DNA of 45,639 nt, taken from the NCBI GenBank assembly GCA_030531165.1, contig JAUNOI010000009.1, forward strand, positions 1-45,639, given 5' to 3'. The notes under the pieces were generated by a model, which worked only from the letters and a program-made list of their open reading frames with translations, ran no database searches and was not told the origin of the DNA. The DNA comes from Lachnospiraceae bacterium. GTDB taxonomy: Bacteria > Bacillota > Clostridia > Lachnospirales > Lachnospiraceae. Below are positions 26,260 through 35,570 of this stretch, in pieces; position 1 is the stretch's first letter, and every line of letters starts with the position of its first letter. Both the position numbers and the translations under genes were made by a program.

Positions 26260-27033
26260 TTACATAAATTCCGTCATATGCTTGCGATACCAAAGCGGAA
26301 GCATAGTTCTCTGACATTTTGGATTTTTTCTATCTTTGATTCCAATTGTATCAAAAAATGTTTTCCACAAATCAATAAAGGGATCTTCATATTCTTTTGA
26401 TAATCGTTCCATCTCCTGATCGGTTAATGTCGTTAGATAGTAATCCTGATCAGATGGATGAATCATTGCCAACATTCGTGTCATATCAATGATCATCCAA
26501 TTTTCGGATGGCATACGGTCAGCAAAATGAGGGGCTATGAGCGTCAAAACATTGCTTTTCGGTTCAATATGACTTACCAGCACATGATGTTCCATATTCG
26601 AAAATCGTATAAATTCTTTAAAATAGTGCGCTTCGTTACCGACTTTACGGTTTAATTCCATTAATCGCATGATGACCGGCTCCTGTAAAAAATCAATGAC
26701 AGATGCACCGTAGTAGAATCCGGCGATTAAAAAGCGGTAGATGGTATCAAGCTTATCATTCTGATCCGACATGGCTGCCTGGTATACCATACGGTAGGCT
26801 TGTAAGGAGATTTTATTCTGAATGGAACGAATAACACTCAGCATCTTTTTGTTATCAGGTTCAATATGACGATAAGTACAGAACAACTCCATATTACCAA
26901 CAGGTTCTGTCATGAGACGAATATTCGAGTGGCCTAATCTGGAAGACCAGGCATCATAGATACAGGTCATCATTGCATCGAATTGATCTTTGCATGTAAA
27001 CACAGTTGTTGGTTGTAAAACAGGTTCTAACAT
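26260..27033 (-). CDS. DUF4130 / TIGR03915 family protein, putative DNA metabolism
   Basis: 257 residues. It belongs to the family known to travel with a radical SAM protein (TIGR03916), in some bacteria fused to a uracil-DNA-glycosylase-like domain. Visible segments typical of it are DWMIIDMTRM-like text near the C-terminus (NWMIIDMTRMLAMI), LWKTFFDTIGI and RTMLPLWYRKHMTEF. No enzyme activity is established. GAGGTG precedes the ATG at 27033; the upstream TTG overlaps the ribosome site. It follows the radical SAM gene by about 60 bases and shares its SOS-type control region. Confidence 0.85.
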   Translation of the reverse strand: MLEPVLQPTTVFTCKDQFDAMMTCIYDAWSSRLGHSNIRLMTEPVGNMELFCTYRHIEPDNKKMLSVIRSIQNKISLQAYRMVYQAAMSDQNDKLDTIYRFLIAGFYYGASVIDFLQEPVIMRLMELNRKVGNEAHYFKEFIRFSNMEHHVLVSHIEPKSNVLTLIAPHFADRMPSENWMIIDMTRMLAMIHPSDQDYYLTTLTDQEMERLSKEYEDPFIDLWKTFFDTIGIKDRKNPKCQRTMLPLWYRKHMTEFM

Positions 27034-27093
27034 AATACACCTCAATTTTCATTATCCGCTTCCGCGGGTATCTTGTATCAGATTATAAATGAT

Positions 27094-28575
27094 TTACAGT
27101 TGTCCCAGACATGTTTTCCGTGTGTCTTCATAAGTTGAATTTGAATGAAAATGAAAGTCATCGAATAAAGACAGCTGGCGATATGTCTGGGGATGTTCAA
27201 TATCCCAGTTTTGTCTGCCATCTTCGCCAAGGAGTTGTCTGGTAATAAAATCTTCATGGATGGGAATGGAATACATCATCTTACCGCTGCAGGTGATGAA
27301 ATATTTGGCACGTTTCAGGACAACACCGATTTTTTTCAAATGAGGAAAATCGAGTTTGCTCTGTCTTCGGGCTTTTACAATTCTCATCGCTGATTTTGTT
27401 CCAAGACCGGGAACGCGCAAAAGAGTTGCATAATCAGCGGTATTGATCTCCACCGGAAATAACTCTAAGTGACGCAGCGCCCAGTCACACTTTGGATCGA
27501 GCATGATATTAAAGTTCGGATGGTCTTCACTCAATAATTCCTGTGCATGAAATCCATAAAAGCGAAGAAGCCAGTCTGCCTGATATAGTCGGTGTTCTCT
27601 TAAAAGCGGGGGTGCCGTACCCGGAGTGGGAAGGGACGGATCTTCGTTGAGAGAAACATAAGCAGAAAAAAATACTCTTTTTAAATCATACTGTTGATAT
27701 AATTTTTGAGTTGTCGTCAGTAATTGTAAGTCATTCTCACCAGTCGCACCGATAATCATCTGGGTGCTCTGTCCTGCCGGTACAAATTGGGACTGTTCCC
27801 GATAGCGCTTTGGTAAAGAATAGGATGTTCCGATGGACTTTTGCGCCTCCAGGCGCTTGTAAGGGTTATCTTTGAATATCGTGTGGTGGAGATAACGATT
27901 GCCGGAGGAACGTTCCATCTCTGCATTCTTACCGATTAACAATCTGTGTTCTATAATACCATCCTGGATCTGACGGATTGGTTTAATTAGATTCTCCGGC
28001 TTTTTATGGGGAGCCAGTTTCTGTAGACTATCTGTTGTAGGAAGTTCCAGGTTTACACTCATGCGGTCTGCGAAATATCCGGTCTTTGCAATCAATTCTT
28101 CCGATGCCCCGGGAATTGCTTTTACATGAATATATCCATTAAATCGGTAAACGGTTCTCAGTAAATAGAGAGTCTGATAAATCTGTTCCATCGTGTAATC
28201 CGGGCTTCTGACTATACCTGAACTTAAAAACAATCCCTCGATATAGTTTCGGCGGTAAAATTCTATTACCAATGTACAGATCTCATCAGGTGTAAAGGTT
28301 GTACGTGGATGGTCATTGGTAGAACGGTTCAGACAGTACTTGCAATCATAAATACATTCATTGCTTAATAAAATCTTTAAAAGAGAGATGCATCTTCCGT
28401 CAGAAGCAAAACTGTGGCAGATGCCGTCAGGAACTGCATTCCCCAGGTATCCCTGCTTTCCACGGCGGTTAGAACCACTGGATGTACATGCTACGTCGTA
28501 CTTGGCAGCATCGGATAATATCTTTAACTTTTCCTGTAATGATAAATCAGTTGTATGTGTATTCAATATAATCAT
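27094..28575 (-). CDS. Putative DNA modification/repair radical SAM protein (TIGR03916-like)
   Basis: 493 residues. The radical SAM cluster motif C-x3-C-x2-C is Cys74, Cys78 and Cys81 (ECIYDCKYCLN). Near residues 385-400 a helix-hairpin-helix (LLRVPGLGTKSAMRIV) suggests DNA binding. This pairing with the DUF4130 protein is a known, uncharacterised set thought to act in DNA repair. Two SOS boxes at its promoter (28579, 28636) support that. The start is uncertain: GGAG is only one base from this ATG but is well spaced for the TTG three codons later (28566). Confidence 0.87.
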   Translation of the reverse strand: MIILNTHTTDLSLQEKLKILSDAAKYDVACTSSGSNRRGKQGYLGNAVPDGICHSFASDGRCISLLKILLSNECIYDCKYCLNRSTNDHPRTTFTPDEICTLVIEFYRRNYIEGLFLSSGIVRSPDYTMEQIYQTLYLLRTVYRFNGYIHVKAIPGASEELIAKTGYFADRMSVNLELPTTDSLQKLAPHKKPENLIKPIRQIQDGIIEHRLLIGKNAEMERSSGNRYLHHTIFKDNPYKRLEAQKSIGTSYSLPKRYREQSQFVPAGQSTQMIIGATGENDLQLLTTTQKLYQQYDLKRVFFSAYVSLNEDPSLPTPGTAPPLLREHRLYQADWLLRFYGFHAQELLSEDHPNFNIMLDPKCDWALRHLELFPVEINTADYATLLRVPGLGTKSAMRIVKARRQSKLDFPHLKKIGVVLKRAKYFITCSGKMMYSIPIHEDFITRQLLGEDGRQNWDIEHPQTYRQLSLFDDFHFHSNSTYEDTRKTCLGQL

Positions 28576-28578
28576 CTC

Positions 28579-28592
28579 CGAACGTATGTTTG
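28579..28592 (-). promoter_or_regulatory. LexA (SOS) box 1
   Basis: CGAACGTATGTTTG fits the Gram-positive LexA/DinR consensus CGAAC-RNRY-GTTYG at every position. It covers the expected transcription start of the radical SAM operon. Confidence 0.8.
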
Positions 28593-28597
28593 ATTAT

Positions 28598-28626
28598 ATT
28601 GTATCATAGAGACAAGAAATATGCAA
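28598..28626 (-). promoter_or_regulatory. Promoter of the radical SAM / DUF4130 operon
   Basis: On the minus strand: TTGCAT (28626-28621), a 17-base spacer, TACAAT (28603-28598). The start lies near 28591, inside SOS box 1, and box 2 sits just upstream of the -35. Confidence 0.75.
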
Positions 28627-28635
28627 TACAAAAAT

Positions 28636-28649
28636 CGAACAAAAGTTCG
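28636..28649. promoter_or_regulatory. LexA (SOS) box 2
   Basis: CGAACAAAAGTTCG has perfect CGAAC/GTTCG half-sites with 4-base spacing. It lies between the two divergent promoters, 10 bases upstream of the holA -35. Confidence 0.8.
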
Positions 28650-28659
28650 AAAGTGGTCG

Positions 28660-28689
28660 TTGCGCATTTAGAATGAAATATGGTATAAT
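28660..28689 (+). promoter_or_regulatory. Promoter of holA
   Basis: TTGCGC (28660-28665), an 18-base spacer and TATAAT (28684-28689), preceded by TGG to form an extended -10. It may drive the long run of genes to 38098. Confidence 0.75.
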
Positions 28690-28727
28690 CATTTCATTAA
28701 ATCTGGCAGAACGAAAGGTGATAATGC

Positions 28728-29708
28728 ATGAAGACGATTAATGAACATATTAAAAAGCAGGAATTTGTTTCGTTCTATTTATTATATGGAGATGAGGATT
28801 ACTTAAAAAGGCAGATGAAGGAGCGTCTGGTTGGAGCGTTGGTGAACGATGATGACACTATGAATTTTGCAAGTTTTGAAGGCAAAAAAGTAGATCAGGA
28901 GGAGATTCTTGATCTGGCAGAGACACTTCCTTTTTTTAGTAAATACAGAGTTATTGTACTTGACAATACAGAGCTTGGAAAAAAGTGTGATGAAACTTTC
29001 TTAAAACGCATGGAAGGATTCCCGGATACAACGATTATGATCTTTATTGAAAAAAGCATTGATAAAAGGTCAAAGATTTACAAATTTATTCATAAGAACG
29101 GATATGCGGCGGAGATGACGATTCAGAACGAGAAGCAGTTAATGCAATGGGTGGCAGCAATTCTGAAGAAGGAAGGAAAAGTGATTACGAGTCAGAATGC
29201 GGCATATTTTCTCCATAAAGTGGGCACGGATATGAATATGATCCGGAATGAGATTGATAAATTAATCGTATATACCTCGGACCGCAAGGAGATTACAAAA
29301 AGGGATATCGATGAGATTTGTTCTGTGGAGATTACAGGTAAGATTTTTGATATGTTAGAAGCGATCGCACTCAGACAGCAAAAAAAGGCTTTAAATCTTT
29401 ACTACGAGTTATTGGAATTAAAAGAGCCGCCGCTTAAGATACTGGCGTTACTGATACGGCAGTGCAATCAGCTGCTTCTCGTGAAGTCGATGTCTGCACA
29501 GGGCATGCAGAATCGGGAGATAGGAAAAAAAGGGGGAATTCATCCTTTTGTTGTTGGGAAGCTGCTGAAGCAGGCGCAGACTTTTTCTGCTGATCAGTTG
29601 AAGCATATGATAAAAGCCTGCGGAGAGATGGATGAAGGCATCAAAACAGGCAGATATACGGATCGTATTGGTATTGAACTTTTGATTGTAGATTTTTCCG
29701 GCAGATAG
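28728..29708 (+). CDS. holA: DNA polymerase III subunit delta
   Basis: 326 residues, the normal length. The N-terminal part shows the LLYGDEDYLKRQ segment, FFSKYRVIVLDN and the long helical C-terminal collar region (LLIRQCNQLLLVKS). HolA opens the sliding clamp within the clamp loader that also contains DnaX (1358). GAAAGG precedes the ATG. It is the first plus-strand gene after the divergent SOS region. Confidence 0.95.
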   Translation: MKTINEHIKKQEFVSFYLLYGDEDYLKRQMKERLVGALVNDDDTMNFASFEGKKVDQEEILDLAETLPFFSKYRVIVLDNTELGKKCDETFLKRMEGFPDTTIMIFIEKSIDKRSKIYKFIHKNGYAAEMTIQNEKQLMQWVAAILKKEGKVITSQNAAYFLHKVGTDMNMIRNEIDKLIVYTSDRKEITKRDIDEICSVEITGKIFDMLEAIALRQQKKALNLYYELLELKEPPLKILALLIRQCNQLLLVKSMSAQGMQNREIGKKGGIHPFVVGKLLKQAQTFSADQLKHMIKACGEMDEGIKTGRYTDRIGIELLIVDFSGR

Positions 29709-29719
29709 GAGGAACCTTG

Positions 29720-30547
29720 ATGATAGGAATTGTTATTTGTGTCGTTTTTATGATCGTATTCGGCTGTATGTATTTATATATGTTGAAACCCAATTCCGGA
29801 CGAAAAGGACGGATGAGGCCATTTGAAGAGGTATATATCGCGCATAGAGGATTATTTGATAACCACACGAAGGCTCCGGAGAACTCCTTGTCAGCATTTC
29901 GGAAAGCGGTGAATGCAGGCTATGGTATTGAATTAGATGTACAGCTGACAAAGGATGGTCAATTGGTAGTTTTTCATGATGCTATTCTGGATCGCATGTG
30001 TGATATTGAGAAGAAATTAACGGATTGTACCTACAAAGAATTACAACAGTACACTTTGGCGGACTCGGAAGAGAGAATTCCATTGTTAAAAGACGTATTA
30101 AAAACAGTAAAGGGCAAAGTTCCTTTGATTATTGAGATCAAGCCGGAAGGTGATTTCATCGGTACCGCTCGTATGCTGTCTTCTATGATGAAAAGTTACA
30201 GAGGATTATACTGCGTAGAATCATTTCACCCAGGAGTCGTGCATTGGTTTCGGAAGCATGATCCGGATGTTATACGCGGTCAGTTATCTACGAATTATAA
30301 AAGAGATCATATTCAGGTTTCACCGGTAGTGAGTATGTTATTGTCCAATTTACTGCTTAATTTTTATGGAAAGCCGGATTTTATTGCTTATCATTATCGA
30401 TATGCGGATGATTTTTCCTATCGACTTTGCAAAAAGCTCTATAATTTTGAGTCGGTAGGATGGACATTCAGGAGCCAAAAGGCTATGGATGAGAACAAAG
30501 ACCGATTTGATGTATATATATTTGACAGTTTTATTCCGAATAAATAA
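29720..30547 (+). CDS. Membrane-anchored glycerophosphodiester phosphodiesterase
   Basis: 275 residues. One N-terminal membrane segment (about 3-22) is followed by a GDPD barrel: AHRGLFDNHTKAPENS, GIELDVQLTKDGQLVVFHD, and the catalytic Glu in LIIEIKPEG. The enzymes split glycerophosphodiesters, the products of phospholipid breakdown, into an alcohol and glycerol 3-phosphate. AGGAGG precedes the ATG at 29720; the TTG just before it is less likely. It lies 11 bases after holA and 36 before the TPR gene, so it may be read with either. Confidence 0.93.
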   Translation: MIGIVICVVFMIVFGCMYLYMLKPNSGRKGRMRPFEEVYIAHRGLFDNHTKAPENSLSAFRKAVNAGYGIELDVQLTKDGQLVVFHDAILDRMCDIEKKLTDCTYKELQQYTLADSEERIPLLKDVLKTVKGKVPLIIEIKPEGDFIGTARMLSSMMKSYRGLYCVESFHPGVVHWFRKHDPDVIRGQLSTNYKRDHIQVSPVVSMLLSNLLLNFYGKPDFIAYHYRYADDFSYRLCKKLYNFESVGWTFRSQKAMDENKDRFDVYIFDSFIPNK

Positions 30548-30583
30548 AAAGATCAGATAAAGAACGGTATTGAGGAGAATGCT

Positions 30584-33500
30584 ATGTGGAAAGTTTTGGG
30601 AATTGAGTCAACAAGTGATGAAGATATCATTAAGGCAGCATATAGAACAAAGTTGGTAGATGTTAATCCGGAAGAAGATCCGGAGGGGTTTAAAGAACTG
30701 AGGAAGGCTTATGAAGAAGCCTGTGAATGGGCGCAAAAGGCTAAGAAGAAAAAAAGCCCATTTGAACAGTGGATCTATGATATGGAACAGATCTATGAGA
30801 ATTTTTATCGGAGAATTGATGAAGACGAATGGAATGAGATTTTTGAGAACGACATCTGTACTGATTTAGATACTTTTGAAGATGCCAGAATGGAGATTAT
30901 ACGCTTTTTCATGGGACATTACTTTCTGCCTCAATTCGTATGGAAAAAAGCATGGGAAGTTTTCGAATTTGAAGAAGACAGAGATATGCTAAAGGAGAAA
31001 GTATCGAATGATTTTATTGCATACATACAATTTCGCGCGGAAGAGGAAGATTACTTTGATTACCAGCTTTATGATGGACCGTTTGATGGAGATTATGATG
31101 ATTATATTAAAAAGATACATCTTTTTAAATCGCTGCTCGAACAAGGATATCTGGAAGAAGCAAAAGAACTGAAACATGAATTAGAGGCATCGGAGATTCA
31201 GCATCCATATGTAAAAATGGAGATTATCAAATATTATCTTTTTTTAGAGGAAGATAAATGGAAACCGATATGGAAAGAATTGCAGGAAGAACTGGACGAT
31301 AATCCGTTTCTGACGGAACTGAATGGGGAGATATTATTAAAAGAGGGAAGATATAAAGAAGCAGAGGATTTATTCATTCAGGTTCTGGATAAAAAAAGTA
31401 ATGATATTAGTGCAAGTCGAAAATTGGTAGAATTGTACCAAAAGACAGGGGAATATGAAAAAGGAAAAAAGATCTGTCTGAGTGTTTTGGATGGAAAAAT
31501 TCCGGATGAAAAGATCTGTAACGAAATGATTGCAATTAATGAGAAACTGATTGATTTATGGAGAACGGTAGAAGACAGGCAGATAGATTTGGCTTGGTGT
31601 TATTATCAGAATCAAAGGTTTTCAGAATGTCTTTCGGTACTCGAAAAGATAGAACCGGAAGGCGAGATAGAATTTGATTATTACAATCTGATCGCAAGAG
31701 TTTTATTAGAGACAGGCGATTATAAAAACGGATTGCAAATGACAAAGATCTGGATTTCTAACATCGAGCATTTGACCGGTCAGGAAAAAGAATATGACAG
31801 GAAAAGCAAGAGGTACGGTTACGCACATTTTATTGCATCTATGTATTGTCTGGAAATGGGCATGGAAGAAGAATGCAATGAATATTTTCAGCGTTCATTA
31901 GAACTTGATCAGGATCAGCTCGATGTGCTTATGTATCGAGAAAGACGAATGGATTCATTCTTAAAAAGAAAAGAATATGAAAGATGCATTCGAGAGGCCA
32001 ATTATGCGATAGAGGAGAGTGAATTTTTCTATCCTGCATATGTATATCGTCAGGAAGCACATTACCATCTGTATCACGTACAGCAGGTTATTGATGATTT
32101 TTATCGTGCAATAGAAATTATTCCCGATCAGGCGAAACCGTATATAACTGCAACTAAAATGATGTTGGATTTTCATATGATGGAGGATGCTGCTAAGATC
32201 TTGGATATGGGAAAACGCAACCGGGTGGATGAACCGGAGTTTAAATTCTATTTGTTAGAACATGAAAGGCTGAATGAAGATAAGCCGGAGCGATTGCAAC
32301 AGATTATAACCGAGATGGAAGAGCTGATTCCCGATTTGCCTGACAAAAAGGGAGAGATCTGTTATCGACTGGGTTTGATCTGTGACCGTCTGACAGAAGA
32401 TTCTTTGGATGCAGATCTTTTGAAGAGTGCGATCAAATATGCTTCAGTGGCAATACAGGAAGATGAAAGCAGACCGGAATATCATTGGTTGTTAGCGGAT
32501 TTATATAAGAAAAATGAAGAATACGAAAGAGCTTTAAAGTTTTATTATAAAGTACTGCAGATCGATGATTCATTACAGGATGTATGGATTGATATAGGCT
32601 ACGTATTGGAAGCGCTTGGGAAGATTGATGAGGCGATCGAGGCTATGGAGAGAGGCGTGTCTGAGCGGGAGGATCAAACGTATGTACACAATGCTCTGAT
32701 GAACCTGTATTTGAAACGATTTGCTCAAAAAAGAGAACGGGAAGATTTTGACAGGGGTATTTTGCATGCGGACAGACAATTGGAGATGACAGAAAATGCT
32801 TATTTTTATCGTGAAAGAGCCTATTTCTATATCGAGGATATGCAGTTGGAGCCTGCATTAAGGGATATAAGAAAATCCTACGAGCTTGATCCGGAAGATT
32901 TATATGCGTTGAGCAGTATGGGATATATTTATCGTCTGATGGGGGAATACAAAAAAGCTATTTATTATTATGAACTGGCTGAAAAGCATGCGAATACGCC
33001 ACAGCAGCAGTTTTCATTGTATCGATGGTGGGGACCGATCTATGAGAGGGATGGGCAATTTGCAAAAGCTTTAGAGTGCTATATAAAATGCCTTAAAATA
33101 GACCCGGATTCCTCTGATGTACTGGAAGAGGTAGCGAATATTTGCACGCGTACCAATGATTATGCAAAGGCTGCACGATACTATGAAAAGGCAATGATGT
33201 TAGATGAAGATTCCAGAGTACATTTGATGATAAAGACCGTGCGGGCATATTATCATGGCGGTAATTGGTTAAAGGCAAAGAAAGCTTTAAAACAACTGGA
33301 ACTGAGTTATGGGCATTTGCCGAACGTAAAATGCCAGATAGCGGAATTTTATCTGGAAGAAAAGTATGATTTAAGAAAAGCATACAAGTATTATATGGAT
33401 GCATGCGGTTATGATACAGAAGAACCTTATATGAGAATTGTCGAAGTGTACCATAAAATGGGAAAGCCGGTCGATGCCCGGAAAATGTGCCGGCTGGCGG

Positions 33501-33838
33501 AAAAGAAGATCAATACAATTTATGGTTCGATGAAAGATTTTATTCGCATGAAAGGAAATCAGAAGTATGTTTACTATAATATTTCATTGATGTATTATTA
33601 TAGTGAAAAGACAGATGTTGCAATACAATACTGCGAGGAAATGAAAAGACGTCCGATGTGTGACTTCTGTCCGTATGGATTTTGTTTTGAAGAGATGTTT
33701 ATGGATGCACTGATATTAGCCTTAAAAGGAAACAAAGAGGAATCATTAAAATTATGCAGAAAAATTTTGAGACAGGATCAGAATTTAAATGAAGTGCGTC
33801 ATTTTATGAAACAACTGGAAGAGAGAAGCGAGAGATGA
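30584..33838 (+). CDS. Large TPR protein with degenerate N-terminal J-domain
   Basis: 1084 residues. Residues 1-45 align with J-domains: WKVLGIESTSDEDIIKAAYR, then DPEGFKELRKAYEEA. The HPD signature is replaced by Asn28-Pro29-Glu30. A charged region follows, then many TPR-like helix pairs from about 185 to the C-terminus, e.g. ALKFYYKVLQIDDSLQDVW and AARYYEKAMMLDEDSR. Near the end Cys1026, Cys1029 and Cys1034 make a C-x2-C-x4-C cluster. No signal peptide or membrane segment is seen. It overlaps the Hsp70 gene by 4 bases (ATGA). I infer an HscC co-chaperone that gathers clients through its TPRs, like the J-like DjlB/DjlC partners of E. coli HscC. Confidence 0.8.
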   Translation: MWKVLGIESTSDEDIIKAAYRTKLVDVNPEEDPEGFKELRKAYEEACEWAQKAKKKKSPFEQWIYDMEQIYENFYRRIDEDEWNEIFENDICTDLDTFEDARMEIIRFFMGHYFLPQFVWKKAWEVFEFEEDRDMLKEKVSNDFIAYIQFRAEEEDYFDYQLYDGPFDGDYDDYIKKIHLFKSLLEQGYLEEAKELKHELEASEIQHPYVKMEIIKYYLFLEEDKWKPIWKELQEELDDNPFLTELNGEILLKEGRYKEAEDLFIQVLDKKSNDISASRKLVELYQKTGEYEKGKKICLSVLDGKIPDEKICNEMIAINEKLIDLWRTVEDRQIDLAWCYYQNQRFSECLSVLEKIEPEGEIEFDYYNLIARVLLETGDYKNGLQMTKIWISNIEHLTGQEKEYDRKSKRYGYAHFIASMYCLEMGMEEECNEYFQRSLELDQDQLDVLMYRERRMDSFLKRKEYERCIREANYAIEESEFFYPAYVYRQEAHYHLYHVQQVIDDFYRAIEIIPDQAKPYITATKMMLDFHMMEDAAKILDMGKRNRVDEPEFKFYLLEHERLNEDKPERLQQIITEMEELIPDLPDKKGEICYRLGLICDRLTEDSLDADLLKSAIKYASVAIQEDESRPEYHWLLADLYKKNEEYERALKFYYKVLQIDDSLQDVWIDIGYVLEALGKIDEAIEAMERGVSEREDQTYVHNALMNLYLKRFAQKREREDFDRGILHADRQLEMTENAYFYRERAYFYIEDMQLEPALRDIRKSYELDPEDLYALSSMGYIYRLMGEYKKAIYYYELAEKHANTPQQQFSLYRWWGPIYERDGQFAKALECYIKCLKIDPDSSDVLEEVANICTRTNDYAKAARYYEKAMMLDEDSRVHLMIKTVRAYYHGGNWLKAKKALKQLELSYGHLPNVKCQIAEFYLEEKYDLRKAYKYYMDACGYDTEEPYMRIVEVYHKMGKPVDARKMCRLAEKKINTIYGSMKDFIRMKGNQKYVYYNISLMYYYSEKTDVAIQYCEEMKRRPMCDFCPYGFCFEEMFMDALILALKGNKEESLKLCRKILRQDQNLNEVRHFMKQLEERSER

Positions 33839-35523
33839 TTATAGGAATTGATTTAGGGACAACCAATAGCCTGGCAGCATATTTTACAGATGATGGGCCG
33901 AAGATCATACCAAATCGATTAGGAAAACACATGACTCCATCTGTTGTCAGCATCGATGGTGAAGAGATTTATGTTGGAGAAACTGCAAAAGAACGGCAGA
34001 TCCTGTTTCCGGATTGTTCTGCCAGTGTATTTAAACGGGATATGGGGAGTCAGAAAACTTACCATCTTGATGGTAGAGCGTTTACCGCAGAGGAGTTATC
34101 GTCTTTTGTCCTTCGGAGTCTGAAAGAAGATGCGGAATATTTTTTAGGCGAACCAATTGAAGAAGCTGTCATCAGCGTTCCGGCATATTTCAATGAAGCG
34201 AGAAGAAAGGCAACGAAGCGTGCCGGAGAACTTGCAGGATTAAAAGTAGAGAGGATCATAAGTGAGCCCACTGCGGCCGCTATTGCGTATGGTCTGTATC
34301 AAAAAAAACAGAATACAAAGTTTCTGGTTTTTGATCTGGGAGGCGGAACCTTTGATGTATCTATTTTAGAATTATTTCAGAATATATTAGAAGTCAGAGC
34401 AGTTGCAGGGGATAATTATCTGGGCGGCGAAGATTTTACAAAGGTGATTCAGGAATTGTTCATAAAGGACACGAAAATAGATTCGGAACAACTTGAACGT
34501 AAGGATCTTGGAATGATCCGTAAGCAGGCAGAACAGTGTAAGCTGGCATTTGGAACAGACAGCAGCTATATCATGAGCTGTCAGGTCGGTAATGATATAA
34601 AAAGGGCATCGATTACCTGCGGGAGATTTGAGAAAAGATGTGAACCGTTATTAGACAGGATCAAGAGGCCGGTAAAGAAAAGTCTGTCCGATGCCAAGAT
34701 AAAAGTATCCGATATTGATGAGATCGTCTTAGTCGGAGGAGGAACGAAACTTCGGCTTATTAGAAAGTATGTGGCAAAATTATTTAAAAAGATGCCAAAT
34801 ACCAGTGTCGATCCCGATGAAGCGGTTGCACTTGGAGCAGCGATCCAGGCTGCAATGAAAGAGAGAAAAGAAGCAATCAAAGAGGTTATTTTAACGGATG
34901 TCTGTCCATTTACGTTAGGAACGGAGGTTGTGATAGAGCGGGGAGATGACAAATACGAATCCGGACATTTTGCTCCGATCATCGAACGCAATACGACGAT
35001 TCCTGCAAGCCGTACAGAGCAGTTCCGAACGGTTTATGACGGGCAGACAAAACTGAATATACATATTTTGCAGGGAGAAAGCCGATTTGCAGCGAATAAT
35101 ATTTCCCTTGGGAATCTGGAGGTTGAAGTGCCTTCGAATAAAGCGGGAGCAGAGGCAATTGACATCACTTATACATATGACATTAATTCCCTGCTCGAGG
35201 TTGAAGTGAAGGTCGTATCGACAGGAGAGATGAAAAGAATGATTGTAAAAAATCAGGAAGTAGATATGACGGATGAAGAGATTGAAGCCCGTATGAAGGA
35301 ACTGAGTTATCTGAAGATTCACCCGAAAGATCAGGAAGAGAATCAATTATTATTACTGCGAGGGGAGCGAATGTATGAGGAGAATACCGGGGAAACAAGG
35401 CTTCGGATCGAATATGAATTGAGGGAATTTGAAAGAATCCTAAATGGCAGAGATGAAGCAGAAATTGCAGATGCAAGAAAAACGTTAAAGGATGTATTGG
35501 ATGAAATCGACGAAGAGTGGTAA
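33835..35523 (+). CDS. hscC: HscC-type Hsp70 chaperone
   Basis: 562 residues, shorter than DnaK because the C-terminal lid is short. The nucleotide-binding domain has GIDLGTTNSLA, KRDMGSQKTY, VPAYFNEARRKAT, SEPTAAAIAYG, FDLGGGTFDVS and VGGGTKLRLI. The DVCPFTLGTEV segment and the KR-MG motif match HscC rather than DnaK. The beta substrate domain follows (about 370-490). The gene begins inside the last codons of the TPR/J-like gene, so the two are probably made together. The housekeeping dnaK is expected elsewhere. Confidence 0.92.
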   Translation: MIIGIDLGTTNSLAAYFTDDGPKIIPNRLGKHMTPSVVSIDGEEIYVGETAKERQILFPDCSASVFKRDMGSQKTYHLDGRAFTAEELSSFVLRSLKEDAEYFLGEPIEEAVISVPAYFNEARRKATKRAGELAGLKVERIISEPTAAAIAYGLYQKKQNTKFLVFDLGGGTFDVSILELFQNILEVRAVAGDNYLGGEDFTKVIQELFIKDTKIDSEQLERKDLGMIRKQAEQCKLAFGTDSSYIMSCQVGNDIKRASITCGRFEKRCEPLLDRIKRPVKKSLSDAKIKVSDIDEIVLVGGGTKLRLIRKYVAKLFKKMPNTSVDPDEAVALGAAIQAAMKERKEAIKEVILTDVCPFTLGTEVVIERGDDKYESGHFAPIIERNTTIPASRTEQFRTVYDGQTKLNIHILQGESRFAANNISLGNLEVEVPSNKAGAEAIDITYTYDINSLLEVEVKVVSTGEMKRMIVKNQEVDMTDEEIEARMKELSYLKIHPKDQEENQLLLLRGERMYEENTGETRLRIEYELREFERILNGRDEAEIADARKTLKDVLDEIDEEW

Positions 35524-35570
35524 AAGAGAAACAAAGTAAAGTCTTAATTATATAAAGGGGATGGAGCTTT

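Noticed and set aside
26185-26400. 71-codon plus-strand frame after cca
   Set aside because: It runs through the hairpin region and into the opposite-strand DUF4130 gene, with no ribosome site.
34581-35346. Two overlapping minus-strand frames of 136 and 143 codons opposite hscC
   Set aside because: Antisense to conserved Hsp70 sequence, without recognisable protein motifs.
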